Below are positions 43,994-51,958 of a stretch of DNA of 51,958 nucleotides, one piece after another (positions within the stretch are counted from its first letter, which is position 1; each line of letters opens with the position of its first letter). Made by a program: the position numbers and the translations under genes. Under the pieces are notes generated by a model that saw only the letters and a program-made list of their open reading frames with translations, did no database searches and was not told the origin of the DNA. Source of the DNA: Bacteroidota bacterium (lineage in GTDB: Bacteria > Bacteroidota > Bacteroidia > Bacteroidales > GCA-2748055); NCBI GenBank assembly GCA_024244665.1, contig JAAEOI010000058.1, positions 1 to 51,958 on the forward strand, in the 5' to 3' direction.

Positions 43994-44521
43994 ATGAAGA
44001 CGATCAAGCTAAAAGACATTCTTTCAATCTCAGGCAAGGGAGGATTGTTTAAGTTTATTGCGCAAGCCCGCAACGGTATTGTAGTTGAGTCAATGGAGGA
44101 TAACAAGAGGCATGTGGCCCCTGCAACAGCGAGGGTAAGTTCTCTTGAGGATATTGCCATTTTCACCCTGGAGGAGGAGGTTCCACTTGCAGATATATTC
44201 ATGAAGATCCATGAACAAACTGAAGGCAAGGAGACTATTTCTCATAAGGCATCGGTTGATGAACTTAAGAGCTTTTTTGTGGAACTGGTTCCTGATTATG
44301 ATGATGAAAGGGTTTATGTCTCCGATATCAAAAAGGTGTTCCAGTGGTACAACCAGCTTCAGTCTTTTGACATGCTTGAGGTGATTGAGAAGGAGGAAGA
44401 AGCTTCCGAAGAGGAGGAATCTTCCGACAAGAAAGAGACTTCCGACAAGAAAGAGACTTCCGAAGAGGAGGAATCACCCGACAAGAAAGAGACTAAAGAG
44501 GACCAGGAAGAGTCTAAATAG
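43994..44521 (+). CDS. DUF5606 family protein with repetitive acidic tail
   Basis: The 175-residue protein begins TIKLKDILSISGKGGLFKFI and has the compact domain of DUF5606 (about 1-130), whose function is unknown; the fold is thought to be SH3-like. The last 45 residues are a Glu/Lys/Ser/Asp tail encoded by tandem DNA repeats at 44405-44494. The gene has its own possible promoter and ends 8 bases into the convergent mazG gene. Confidence 0.88.
   Translation: MKTIKLKDILSISGKGGLFKFIAQARNGIVVESMEDNKRHVAPATARVSSLEDIAIFTLEEEVPLADIFMKIHEQTEGKETISHKASVDELKSFFVELVPDYDDERVYVSDIKKVFQWYNQLQSFDMLEVIEKEEEASEEEESSDKKETSDKKETSEEEESPDKKETKEDQEESK
44405..44494 (+). repeat. Tandem repeats coding the acidic tail of the DUF5606 protein
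   Basis: An 18-base unit, TCCGACAAGAAAGAGACT, is present twice in tandem at 44423-44458, with a third copy at 44477-44494 differing at the first base. A 17-base TCCGAAGAGGAGGAATC flanks them at 44405-44421 and 44459-44475. All units are multiples that keep frame, so copy number could vary without breaking the gene. Confidence 0.9.
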
Positions 44522-45290
44522 ACTTTGCTTCCTGCCAGATAGCCTCCATCTCTTCCAGGCTCATCTCTTTTAGAGTCCTGCTCATTTCAAGCGCTCTCTT
44601 TTCCAGGTATTTGAACCTGTGAATGAACTTGCGGTTGGTACGTTCCAGAGCCGTTTCAGGCTCTATGTCATACAGCCTGGCAGCATTTATGATCGAAAAA
44701 AGCAGATCGCCGAATTCATCTTCGGTTCTGGATTTGTCCTGTCCGTTCATCAACTCGTATTTCACCTCATTGATCTCCTCGTTCACCTTGTCCCAGACCT
44801 GTTCTTTGTGGTCCCAGTCAAAACCGACTGCCCTCACCTTGTCCTGGATCCGGTGCGATTTGATCATGGCAGGAAGAGATACAGGCACACCTTCCAGTAC
44901 GCTCTGGTTTCCCTCTTTCATTTTTAGCTCTTCCCAGTTCTGTATGACTTCACCCGCATCCTTTACCTTCCTTTCTCCAAATACGTGAGGATGACGGAAT
45001 ACCAGCTTGTCACAGACCCCGTTCAGTACATCAGCAACGTCAAAGGCGCCCTCTTCAGAGCCTATTTTCGAGTAGAATACAATATGCAGCATCAGGTCCC
45101 CCAGCTCTTTCCGTACCTCCTCCAGGTCATGGTCCATGATGGCATCGGCCAGTTCATAGGTTTCCTCGATGGTCAGGTTTCTCAGGCTCTCAAGGGTTTG
45201 CTCCCGGTCCCAGGGACACTTCTCCCTTAATTCATCCATTATACTTAGCAGCCTTTCAAAGGCTTTCAGTTTCTCTTCCTTACTGTGCAT
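44514..45290 (-). CDS. mazG: Nucleoside triphosphate pyrophosphohydrolase MazG
   Basis: MazG hydrolyses (d)NTPs to monophosphates and pyrophosphate and cleans aberrant nucleotides. The 258-residue protein has two MazG folds. The first shows CPWDREQTLESL, EETYELADAI and EVRKELGDLMLH, where the metal-binding EExxE/ExxD residues sit; the second shows EEINEVKYEL and DEFGDLLFSIINAARL. The ATG at 45290, overlapping the upstream gene end by 11 bases, is preferred to an in-frame start at 45311. It converges on the DUF5606 gene. Confidence 0.93.
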   Translation of the reverse strand: MHSKEEKLKAFERLLSIMDELREKCPWDREQTLESLRNLTIEETYELADAIMDHDLEEVRKELGDLMLHIVFYSKIGSEEGAFDVADVLNGVCDKLVFRHPHVFGERKVKDAGEVIQNWEELKMKEGNQSVLEGVPVSLPAMIKSHRIQDKVRAVGFDWDHKEQVWDKVNEEINEVKYELMNGQDKSRTEDEFGDLLFSIINAARLYDIEPETALERTNRKFIHRFKYLEKRALEMSRTLKEMSLEEMEAIWQEAKSI

Positions 45291-46074
45291 TCGCTTCCTC
45301 CTTAAAATCAACCCTGATGGTTGAGTCGGTTGTTAAATTTAACAGGCCGGCGGCATTTCCGTTTCGTATGGCAATCTCCAGCAGTCCCAGCGAATTGAAT
45401 ATGGCCAGGAGTTCCCCGTCCGGGGTTTCATTGTACCTGTTGTTTATTTTTTCCAGCATATTATGTTTGCTCTGAACGAAAATAGTGAAAGGCTTTCCCT
45501 TTCCGGTACGTTCAAAAAACTCCTTGGATATATTGGTGATGGCGTTCTCGTAAGAATCGATATACAGGACAGAGCCCGTGATGGTATTCTCGCCCAGGGT
45601 TGGTTTAAGGGGAGCAGGAATGTCATACTCCTTAGCCCGCACTCCCAGTTTCTCAATAGGGCTTCCTTCGGCCAGACTGCAAGCTGTATCCGCGAAGAGG
45701 GATAGGGAGATAAATGTGGCGGATTGGTGTTCCGGTTTCTCCGGGATCTCTACCACCTGATCTGGTTCAGCACCCAGCATTCCCAGAATTCCATTGTCAG
45801 CACAGATGAAATAGTGGCCGTCAACAGAGGCTGCGAGCAGCCGTTTCTTCTTTTCCGGTTCTGTGTTTACGCCAATGATATGAATGGTCCCGTTCGGAAA
45901 ATTGTGAAAGCTGTTACGTACCATGAAAGCAGCTGCAGCAGATTTGAAAGTTTCTACCTGGTGACTGATGTCCACAATTCTGACATCGGGACATCTGGAG
46001 ATAAGTTTCCCTTTCAGTGAAGCAACATAATAGTCATCATGGTTCCAATCGGAAGTAAGCGTGATAATGTGCAT
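45280..46074 (-). CDS. SAM hydroxide adenosyltransferase (DUF62 family)
   Basis: Members split S-adenosylmethionine to adenosine and methionine using water; fluorinase and chlorinase are relatives. The 264-residue protein opens IITLTSDWNHDDYYVASLKG, includes GVNTEPEKKKRLLAASVDGH and FICADNGILGMLG, and ends in a beta-barrel domain with SVLYIDSYENAITNI. The order matches the hydroxide adenosyltransferases; I see nothing in the sequence that would argue for a halogenase. It overlaps mazG by 11 bases, so the two form an operon, and is divergent from phoH. Confidence 0.85.
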   Translation of the reverse strand: MHIITLTSDWNHDDYYVASLKGKLISRCPDVRIVDISHQVETFKSAAAAFMVRNSFHNFPNGTIHIIGVNTEPEKKKRLLAASVDGHYFICADNGILGMLGAEPDQVVEIPEKPEHQSATFISLSLFADTACSLAEGSPIEKLGVRAKEYDIPAPLKPTLGENTITGSVLYIDSYENAITNISKEFFERTGKGKPFTIFVQSKHNMLEKINNRYNETPDGELLAIFNSLGLLEIAIRNGNAAGLLNLTTDSTIRVDFKEEANAQ

Positions 46075-46160
46075 GGGTTTCCGGCAGGGATTTTCTTATT
46101 GGAATGTTGAAAAAAACAGCTTAATTTGCACATCCAAAAGTAGTGATTATAATTTAATTT

Positions 46161-47117
46161 ATGGCGGAAAAGCTGATCTATTTGGACGGTGTGGATCCTG
46201 TTGATTTCTTTGGGGTAAACAACGTCCGTTTTAATAAATTCACAGAACTGTTTGGTGATTTGAAAATTATCTCCAGGGGCAATGAGATTAAGGCTTCGGG
46301 TAGTGCAAAGAGGCTTGAGGAATTTGAAGAGAAGGTCGATCTTGTCTTGCGCTACCTCCGCAAATTCAATACGGTGAATCTTTCGGATCTGGAGGAGTTG
46401 ATAGGCGGAACGGCCGATCATAAAATGGGTGCCCCGGGGCCCGATGATGAGGTTCTTTTACATGGTGAACGAGGGCGGAAGATCAGGGCAGTAACCATAA
46501 ACCAGAAGAAGCTGGTGGAAGAGGGGAACAGCAATGACCTGCTCCTGGCAGTGGGTCCGGCCGGGACCGGGAAAACTTACACGGCTATTGCCATGGCTGT
46601 TAAGGCATTGAAAGAGAGAGAGGTGAAAAGGATTATCCTGACGCGGCCTGCTGTTGAAGCCGGAGAGAAACTGGGCTTTTTGCCGGGCGATTTTAAGGAG
46701 AAGCTGGACCCCTATCTTCAGCCTCTCTATGATGCCCTGAGGGATATGATAGCGGCCAAGAAGCTGATTCAGTTCATAGAGGACGGAACCATACAGATTG
46801 CCCCGCTGGCCTATATGAGGGGACGGACCCTCGATCACGCTTTCGTGATCCTGGATGAGGCCCAGAATGCAACTGGAAGCCAGTTCAAAATGTTTTTAAC
46901 CAGGATGGGTCCCGATGCCAGGTTCGTTGTTACCGGCGATGATTCGCAGGTGGATCTGCCCAGGCATGAAGATTCCGGACTGGTTCAGGCCATGAAGATA
47001 CTCGCAGGAATCAAGGGGATATCAATCATCCGTTTCGATGGCCGGGATATTATGAGGCACAGGCTGGTGAAGTCCATCGTGGCCGCATATGACAGTAAAT
47101 CAAAAAATAAAAAATGA
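46161..47117 (+). CDS. PhoH family ATPase
   Basis: PhoH-type proteins are cytosolic P-loop ATPases linked to RNA metabolism and stress. The 318-residue protein has an N-terminal KH-like region (about 1-85), a Walker A GPAGTGKT at 132-139, [20 protein letters not shown], and Walker [10 protein letters not shown]. Length is normal for the PhoH-like (YbeZ) branch. It is divergent from the SAM enzyme across 86 bases, and purC starts 7 bases after its end. Confidence 0.93.
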   Translation: MAEKLIYLDGVDPVDFFGVNNVRFNKFTELFGDLKIISRGNEIKASGSAKRLEEFEEKVDLVLRYLRKFNTVNLSDLEELIGGTADHKMGAPGPDDEVLLHGERGRKIRAVTINQKKLVEEGNSNDLLLAVGPAGTGKTYTAIAMAVKALKEREVKRIILTRPAVEAGEKLGFLPGDFKEKLDPYLQPLYDALRDMIAAKKLIQFIEDGTIQIAPLAYMRGRTLDHAFVILDEAQNATGSQFKMFLTRMGPDARFVVTGDDSQVDLPRHEDSGLVQAMKILAGIKGISIIRFDGRDIMRHRLVKSIVAAYDSKSKNKK

Positions 47118-47124
47118 TACAGTT

Positions 47125-48069
47125 ATGACAAACGCATTACAAGGTACCAAGTTTAATCTGCAGGGGCAGAAGAGCCTCTATACAGGTAAAGTCAGGGATG
47201 TTTATAACATCAAAGATGATTATCTGGTTATGGTTGTGTCAGACAGGATTTCAGCCTTTGATGTGGTTATGCCCAAAGGAATCCCCTATAAAGGACAAGT
47301 ACTGAACCAGATTGCTTCCAAATTCCTGGATGCAACTTCGGATATTGTACCAAACTGGAAGATCGAAACCCCCGATCCCAATGTAACGGTGGGCCACATG
47401 GCAGATCCCTATAAGGTGGAGATGGTTATCAGGGGATACCTGACCGGCCATGCCTGGCGTGAGTACAAGGAAGGTAAAAGGGAACTGTGCGGAGTTCCGA
47501 TGCCCGACGGACTGAAGGAGCATGACCGTTTCCCGGAACCGATTATTACACCCACCACCAAAGCTGACGAGGGACACGATGAAGATATATCCAGGGAGGA
47601 GATACTATCGAGCGGACTGGTTCCGGAAGAAGAGTATATTCAACTGGAGGATTATACGAGGAAGTTGTTCCAGAGGGGTACTGAAATGGCCGCCGAGATG
47701 GGCCTGATCCTGGTGGACACCAAATATGAGTTCGGACAGAAGGGTGGAAAGATCATGCTCATCGATGAGATCCATACCCCCGACTCATCCCGCTATTTCT
47801 ATGCCGAAGGGTATCAGGAGCGCCAGGATGAGGGAGAACAGCAGAAACAACTCTCCAAGGAATTTGTGAGGCAATGGCTCATCAGCAATGGCTTCCAGGG
47901 AAAGGAGGGGCAAACAATTCCTGACATGCCGGAATCATTTGTCAGGGAGGTAAGTGAGAGGTATATCGAATTGTTTGAGAACATTACGGGTGAAACTTTT
48001 GTTAAGGCAGATACAAGCAGCATAGAAAGGCGAATTCTTAATAATATCAATGATTTCATTTCCAGGTAG
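47125..48069 (+). CDS. purC: Phosphoribosylaminoimidazole-succinocarboxamide synthase
   Basis: PurC condenses CAIR with aspartate in purine synthesis. The 314-residue protein has [30 protein letters not shown] and LVDTKYEFG (a SAICAR synthetase signature). The ATG at 47125 is preferred to one at 47089 that lies within phoH. The long Bacteroidota form includes an extra C-terminal segment. Its end overlaps the next gene by 20 bases. Confidence 0.95.
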   Translation: MTNALQGTKFNLQGQKSLYTGKVRDVYNIKDDYLVMVVSDRISAFDVVMPKGIPYKGQVLNQIASKFLDATSDIVPNWKIETPDPNVTVGHMADPYKVEMVIRGYLTGHAWREYKEGKRELCGVPMPDGLKEHDRFPEPIITPTTKADEGHDEDISREEILSSGLVPEEEYIQLEDYTRKLFQRGTEMAAEMGLILVDTKYEFGQKGGKIMLIDEIHTPDSSRYFYAEGYQERQDEGEQQKQLSKEFVRQWLISNGFQGKEGQTIPDMPESFVREVSERYIELFENITGETFVKADTSSIERRILNNINDFISR

Positions 48070-50089
48070 GACCGCAATTATACTGATGCTGGGACTTCTC
48101 TTCAGCATCTCAGCCTTCGGACAGGATAAAATACTAGTGGAACGTTCCGTTAATAAGGTGATCCTTGAGGGGAAGGTCTACTATATTCATGTGGTTGAGC
48201 CGGGGCATACTCTTTATGCCATAGCAAAGGCATACAACATCTCACAGAAAGAGATTGCAGTTGAGAATCCCGGGGTCATATCGGGTATCAGAATCGGGCA
48301 AACCCTGAAGATCCCTGTGGAATCATCAAATGAACAGGAGATAGATACTTCTGAAAAGGAGAATATCCACCAGAGAGTGGGGACCCATAAAGTTAAAAAA
48401 GGGGAAACCTTTTACAGTATATCAAAGATCTACGGCGTTACGCAGGAAGGGTTGCAGGAGGCAAACCCATCCGTCAGTATTGATGAGCTCAGGCCGGGTC
48501 AGCGCCTTCTTATTCCCGAGCGGAAAGTGCTGCTGGTGGTACAGGAAAATGCCTTCAATGAAGAGGGATTTGCCTATCATAAGGTCAAGCGCAAAGAAAC
48601 CCTCTACTCCATTGCCCGGTATTACGAGGTGAGTGTTCAGGATATCAGGAACGCCAATACTGAACTTGGATGGGGTGGGCCTAAAGCCAGCCAGGTGATC
48701 AGGATTCCGCTGCCACAGGTTATTGACAAGCCGGAATCGGCCAGGGATACTATTCCGGTCGACTCCTTTTTATATGCTCAGGGCGACACGACCATGGAGG
48801 CCTACCATTACGAAGAGCTGGTATACGATCATGACAGGCCCCGGCGCACCTACCGGATTGCCTTTTTCATACCTTTTGATTTCCAGGAGCAGGAACCACT
48901 CGATTCACTGATTAAGGATGTGGAGTCAGCGTCACGCCGGAACCGGATTATTGAGCGTTACCGGAGGGATGAAAAGGAGCCCCAGTCGATTGAATTCCTT
49001 GAGTTCTTCCAGGGCTCACTGCTTGCTATAGACTCAATGCGACAGACGGGTATGAGGCTGGAAGTCAGCTATTATGACACAAAGAAGAGTATGGTCCGGA
49101 TGCATCAAATACTTGAAGAGCCGGGGATGGATGATATGGACCTGATCATAGGGCCATTCTACAATTTTAATCTTGAGATCGCGTCTCCTTTTGCCCGGAG
49201 GCACAAAATACCCATTGTTACTCCCTTCTATAACGAAATGACATACCTGTGGGATAATCCCTACCTGTTCCAGGCCAACCCGTCCCTTGAAAGGGCTTAT
49301 GGCGATCTTGCCAAACTTGTGGCCGGTAAACACGACCATAACATCGTTTATGTAAGGGAGGAGGATTCGCTTGACAAAGAGAAGAACGTTTTGCTTCAGG
49401 AGTTGATTTTTGACGGATTCGATGATTACCGTCCTGAGAATCCCGGGGGAATTAAAGAGATGGTCCTCACTCTGGAACACACCACCGAGATTATCCATTC
49501 CCTGTCGAAGGACAAGAAAAACCTGGTTGTGGTCCCCACCAGGAACGAGGCGCTTGCCAGCAGAGTCGTTTCATCACTCTACTTCAACCTGAATAATTTT
49601 GATATCGAAGTGATCGGCACTCCTTACTGGCCAGAGTTTTCCAGTATAGAATATAAGTATTATCATGACCTGGGCCTTATGTTCTACTCTTCCTTTCGGA
49701 TGGATTTGCTGGATCCAAAGGTAGATGCATTTTTGGAGAGGTACAGGGATCATTTCTATGTGGAACCACGCTCTATGACAAGGCAGGGAATTAATTACGG
49801 GATCGCCGGCTATGATATCACCCTCTTTTTTACCATGGCCTTAAGGCAATTCGGACCTCGTTTCATTCTTTCGCTGGATAAATATGATCCTGAACTGGTG
49901 CTTGATACCTACAATTTTACCAGGGTGAGTTCAGCAGGTGGGTATGAGAACAAAGAGATTGGTTTTTACCAGTTTCTGCCTGATATGTCCATTATTGAAA
50001 TTGAGGTTCCTGAACCGCCGCAGAGGAATTATTTCTTCTGGCACATGGATAACAGGAAGCGGGAGTACCTCAATCACGATCCTCAATAG
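48050..50089 (+). CDS. LysM-repeat protein with periplasmic-binding-protein-like receptor domain
   Basis: The 679-residue product has a signal peptide (to about residue 25), then three LysM repeats at about 38-84 ([17 protein letters not shown]), 107-152 ([17 protein letters not shown]) and 174-222 ([17 protein letters not shown]), which bind peptidoglycan sugar chains. The C-terminal 400 residues look like a type-1 periplasmic binding fold with [19 protein letters not shown] and [13 protein letters not shown]. No membrane anchor follows, so it is probably wall-bound in the periplasm. Ligand unknown. The start lies inside the last 20 bases of purC, implying coupled translation. Confidence 0.88.
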   Translation: MISFPGRTAIILMLGLLFSISAFGQDKILVERSVNKVILEGKVYYIHVVEPGHTLYAIAKAYNISQKEIAVENPGVISGIRIGQTLKIPVESSNEQEIDTSEKENIHQRVGTHKVKKGETFYSISKIYGVTQEGLQEANPSVSIDELRPGQRLLIPERKVLLVVQENAFNEEGFAYHKVKRKETLYSIARYYEVSVQDIRNANTELGWGGPKASQVIRIPLPQVIDKPESARDTIPVDSFLYAQGDTTMEAYHYEELVYDHDRPRRTYRIAFFIPFDFQEQEPLDSLIKDVESASRRNRIIERYRRDEKEPQSIEFLEFFQGSLLAIDSMRQTGMRLEVSYYDTKKSMVRMHQILEEPGMDDMDLIIGPFYNFNLEIASPFARRHKIPIVTPFYNEMTYLWDNPYLFQANPSLERAYGDLAKLVAGKHDHNIVYVREEDSLDKEKNVLLQELIFDGFDDYRPENPGGIKEMVLTLEHTTEIIHSLSKDKKNLVVVPTRNEALASRVVSSLYFNLNNFDIEVIGTPYWPEFSSIEYKYYHDLGLMFYSSFRMDLLDPKVDAFLERYRDHFYVEPRSMTRQGINYGIAGYDITLFFTMALRQFGPRFILSLDKYDPELVLDTYNFTRVSSAGGYENKEIGFYQFLPDMSIIEIEVPEPPQRNYFFWHMDNRKREYLNHDPQ

Positions 50090-50100
50090 AGTAAGCTGAT

Positions 50101-51318
50101 ATGATGAAACTCTTCAGATTAGGAGTAGTATTACTCCTGTTGCCCTTTATTTCCTGTAATCTGAAGGAAGAGATTCCCATCGATTCATATGTTGTAATGG
50201 TCTCATTTGACGGATTCAGGTGGGACTATTGTGATCTCTTTAATACACCGAATTTCGATGCCATGGCAGAAGCCGGCGTGAAGGCCGACAGGATGATCCC
50301 CTCTTTTCCCACTAAGACATTTCCAAACCACTATGCCCTGGCAACCGGCCTTTATCCCGATCACAACGGGATTATCAACAACAGCTTCGATAGCCCTGAC
50401 CTGGGAGGGATTTACCGCATCAGTGACCGGGATATGGTAAAAAATCCAGATGCCTATTTCGGGGAGCCCATATGGCTCACTGCTGAGCAGCAGGGTAAAA
50501 AGGCAGCATGTTTCTTTTGGGTGGGCAGTGAGGCGGCTGTCGGTGGTTCCTATCCTACTTTCTGGAAAGAGTATGATAGAAGTATTCCCCACATGCAGCG
50601 CGTTGACCAGGTGATCAAATGGCTGGAGATGCCAATGCATAAACGCCCGGGCCTGATCACCCTTTATTTTGAGGAACCCGATGCCATAGGGCACTATGCC
50701 GGGCCTGAAAGCCAGGCCACAGGTGAGGTAATCGAATCACTGGATTCCATACTGGGCGCATTGCGCACGGGCATCGCCAGCCTTGATATAGCCGACCGTG
50801 TGAACCTGATTGTATTGTCGGATCATGGCATGGGACCCATTACCAGGGATAAATATGTCAATATCCTGGATGTTGTTCCCGGGGAGTGGACCGATATGCT
50901 TGTTGGAGAAAACCCGGTCTACCTGATCGATCCTGCGGAAGGATATGAAGATTCTATTACCCTTTACCTGGATGCCACCGAAGGAGTGAATGCCTGGCAA
51001 AAGGATGAGATCCCCTCCCGTCTGAACTATGGGACCAGTCAACGCTTCCCCGGTATAGTAGTGGTGGCAGACAGCCTTTGGAGCATCGGAACCAAATCTG
51101 AGCCCTCAGGATACATGGGCGGAGCTCACGGCTACGACAATGCCTTTACAGACATGCATGCAATTTTCCTTGCGGAGGGGCCGGCATTCAAAAAGGACTA
51201 TGTGAGCGATCCCTTTTCCAACGTGGAGGTTTATGGTATCATTGCCCATATCCTGGGCCTTGTCCCCGCCCAAACCGATGGGGATATCTCAAACGTTTCC
51301 GACCTTTTTGCAGATTAG
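50101..51318 (+). CDS. Nucleotide pyrophosphatase/phosphodiesterase-like lipoprotein (alkaline phosphatase superfamily)
   Basis: The 405-residue protein carries a lipobox ending PFISC (Cys19), then an NPP-type catalytic domain. Metal-binding Asp37 is in SFDGFR, the nucleophile is Thr73 in PTKTFPNHY, and LSDHGMGP and GAHGYDN hold further metal ligands. The family hydrolyses nucleotide or lipid phosphodiesters outside the cytoplasm; the substrate here is not fixed. It starts 11 bases after the LysM protein and is probably in the same unit. A second ATG three bases later is an equal start. Confidence 0.9.
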   Translation: MMKLFRLGVVLLLLPFISCNLKEEIPIDSYVVMVSFDGFRWDYCDLFNTPNFDAMAEAGVKADRMIPSFPTKTFPNHYALATGLYPDHNGIINNSFDSPDLGGIYRISDRDMVKNPDAYFGEPIWLTAEQQGKKAACFFWVGSEAAVGGSYPTFWKEYDRSIPHMQRVDQVIKWLEMPMHKRPGLITLYFEEPDAIGHYAGPESQATGEVIESLDSILGALRTGIASLDIADRVNLIVLSDHGMGPITRDKYVNILDVVPGEWTDMLVGENPVYLIDPAEGYEDSITLYLDATEGVNAWQKDEIPSRLNYGTSQRFPGIVVVADSLWSIGTKSEPSGYMGGAHGYDNAFTDMHAIFLAEGPAFKKDYVSDPFSNVEVYGIIAHILGLVPAQTDGDISNVSDLFAD

Positions 51319-51369
51319 CTTCCGTTAGATTTGAGTGAACAATCTCGAATTTGGTTCTCGTTTAGCTCG

Positions 51370-51390
51370 AAGGCTGCGTAAAGCCTTTTC
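51370..51390 (+). terminator. Weak hairpin after the NPP-like gene
   Basis: AAGGCT and AGCCTT form a six-pair stem across a six-base loop with TTTT overlapping the 3' arm. It is 51 bases after the stop codon. The stem is short and the T tract is brief, so it is only a candidate. Confidence 0.35.
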
Positions 51391-51476
51391 CAACCTTTTC
51401 AGGATGGAGAAGATGAAGGCAGCAGAAAGGAGGCAGGTAACAACAAATATTAATAAGTCTTAGAGAAAAAGATTTC

Positions 51477-51484
51477 TATATTTG
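51477..51484 (+). promoter_or_regulatory. Candidate -7 box of the POT transporter gene (TATATTTG)
   Basis: TATATTTG exactly fits TAnnTTTG and lies 35 bases before the ATG at 51520. No clear -33 TTG at the expected distance. Confidence 0.5.
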
Positions 51485-51519
51485 TCGAACAAATTTCACA
51501 TGGAACTAAAATCAAATTT

Positions 51520-51958
51520 ATGTTTAAAGGGCACCCCAAGGGACTATACGTAGCATTCTTTGCCAATTTAGGAGAGCGGTTTAGTTTTTATATAATGATG
51601 GCATGCCTGGTCTTTTTCCTTCAGGCTAAATTCGGACTGGCGGAGGTTAAAGCAGGCAATATCTACAGCTTATTCTACTTCTTAACGTATGCCCTTGCAC
51701 TGGTTGGTGGCTTTATAGCAGACAAAACCCAGAATTACAAGCGGACCATTTTCATGGGAATCCTTATCATGCTTATAGGAAAAATTCTCATAACCATACC
51801 AAGTTTTGGCTATATCATTACACTTATCGCCCTGTTCACAATCGCTTTCGGGAATGGCCTTTTCAAGGGAAACCTTCAGGCCGTAGTGGGACAGTTGTAC
51901 GACAAACCTGAATACTCCCACCTGAGAGACAGGGCATTTTCTGTATTTTATATGGGAA
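51520..51958 (+). CDS. POT-family (oligopeptide:proton) MFS transporter, 3' truncated by window
   Basis: The first 146 codons are present. GLYVAFFANLGERFSFYIMM contains the LGERFSFYxMM signature of proton-coupled oligopeptide transporters, followed by GLFKGNLQAVVGQLYD, also typical. Three to four membrane helices are seen before the window ends. Import of di- or tripeptides is the expected role; the ATG at 51520 is the only start that gives this N-terminus. The gene is separate from the NPP-like gene by 201 bases and has its own promoter box. Confidence 0.9.
   Translation, partial: MFKGHPKGLYVAFFANLGERFSFYIMMACLVFFLQAKFGLAEVKAGNIYSLFYFLTYALALVGGFIADKTQNYKRTIFMGILIMLIGKILITIPSFGYIITLIALFTIAFGNGLFKGNLQAVVGQLYDKPEYSHLRDRAFSVFYMG

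Noticed and set aside
45280..46074. SAM-dependent fluorinase or chlorinase
   Set aside because: The common hydroxide adenosyltransferases share the fold and are the default. No halogen-specific loop could be identified by eye and no halometabolite genes are near.

Overview
The window comes from a member of the Bacteroidota, probably a free-living marine or sediment relative of the Marinilabiliales/Prolixibacteraceae; that placement is inferred from gene style, not from a marker tree. The evidence for the phylum is strong: two SusC/SusD pairs, a DUF4835 (PorD-like) protein tied to type IX secretion, a large S8 peptidase with a type IX-like C-terminal sorting domain, the Bacteroidota forms of omega (rpoZ), long NusB, PUR-alpha/DUF3276 and DUF5606, and promoters with the TAnnTTTG -7 box instead of TATAAT. 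Most of the window is housekeeping chromosome with short gaps and several overlapping gene ends.

Layout. 1-239 has no gene. 240-5189 is a cell-envelope/CoA/repair cluster (bamD, rpoZ, coaBC, DUF4835, recN). Then come fabI, a DUF819 membrane protein, and the last steps of histidine breakdown (hutI, ftcD). 10322-13597 is the secreted subtilase. 13807-24984 is the accessory part: susC-susD pair 1 ending in a clear terminator, then susC-susD pair 2 with two small lipoproteins and a second terminator. 25077-25558 is a decayed, internally deleted remnant of a further susD-like gene, followed by a third terminator. No glycoside hydrolase, sigma/anti-sigma pair or SusR-like regulator lies beside the susCD loci, so their substrate cannot be read from context.

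25665-27941 holds cysD-cysN (ATP sulfurylase) separated by a heptamer tandem repeat. Next are a Nudix hydrolase, a C40/NlpC-P60 protein whose catalytic cysteine appears to be replaced by alanine, and a 7TM-HD phosphodiesterase. lolA-like and ftsK share the minus strand, beside an unrecognised lipoprotein. arcC and an ornithine carbamoyltransferase follow. 37374-39686 holds two membrane proteins, an unrecognised cytosolic protein and the PUR-family protein. 39868-44521 is a nusB-DUF1573-yajC-ybbR-coaE-djlA-like-DUF5606 run. 44514-46074 holds mazG and a SAM hydroxide adenosyltransferase on the minus strand. 46161-51318 holds phoH, purC, a LysM/receptor-type lipid-envelope or periplasmic protein and a nucleotide pyrophosphatase-like lipoprotein. 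The window ends inside a POT-family peptide transporter gene.

I see no CRISPR array, tRNA, rRNA, intact insertion sequence or phage gene. I also do not see a clearly new multi-gene system. The observations most worth following are the C40 protein without its nucleophile, the susD remnant, the 23-base leader shared by the two susC genes, and promoter boxes so close to four start codons that the mRNAs would be leaderless or nearly so. All domain calls are from reading the protein sequences; no database search was run.
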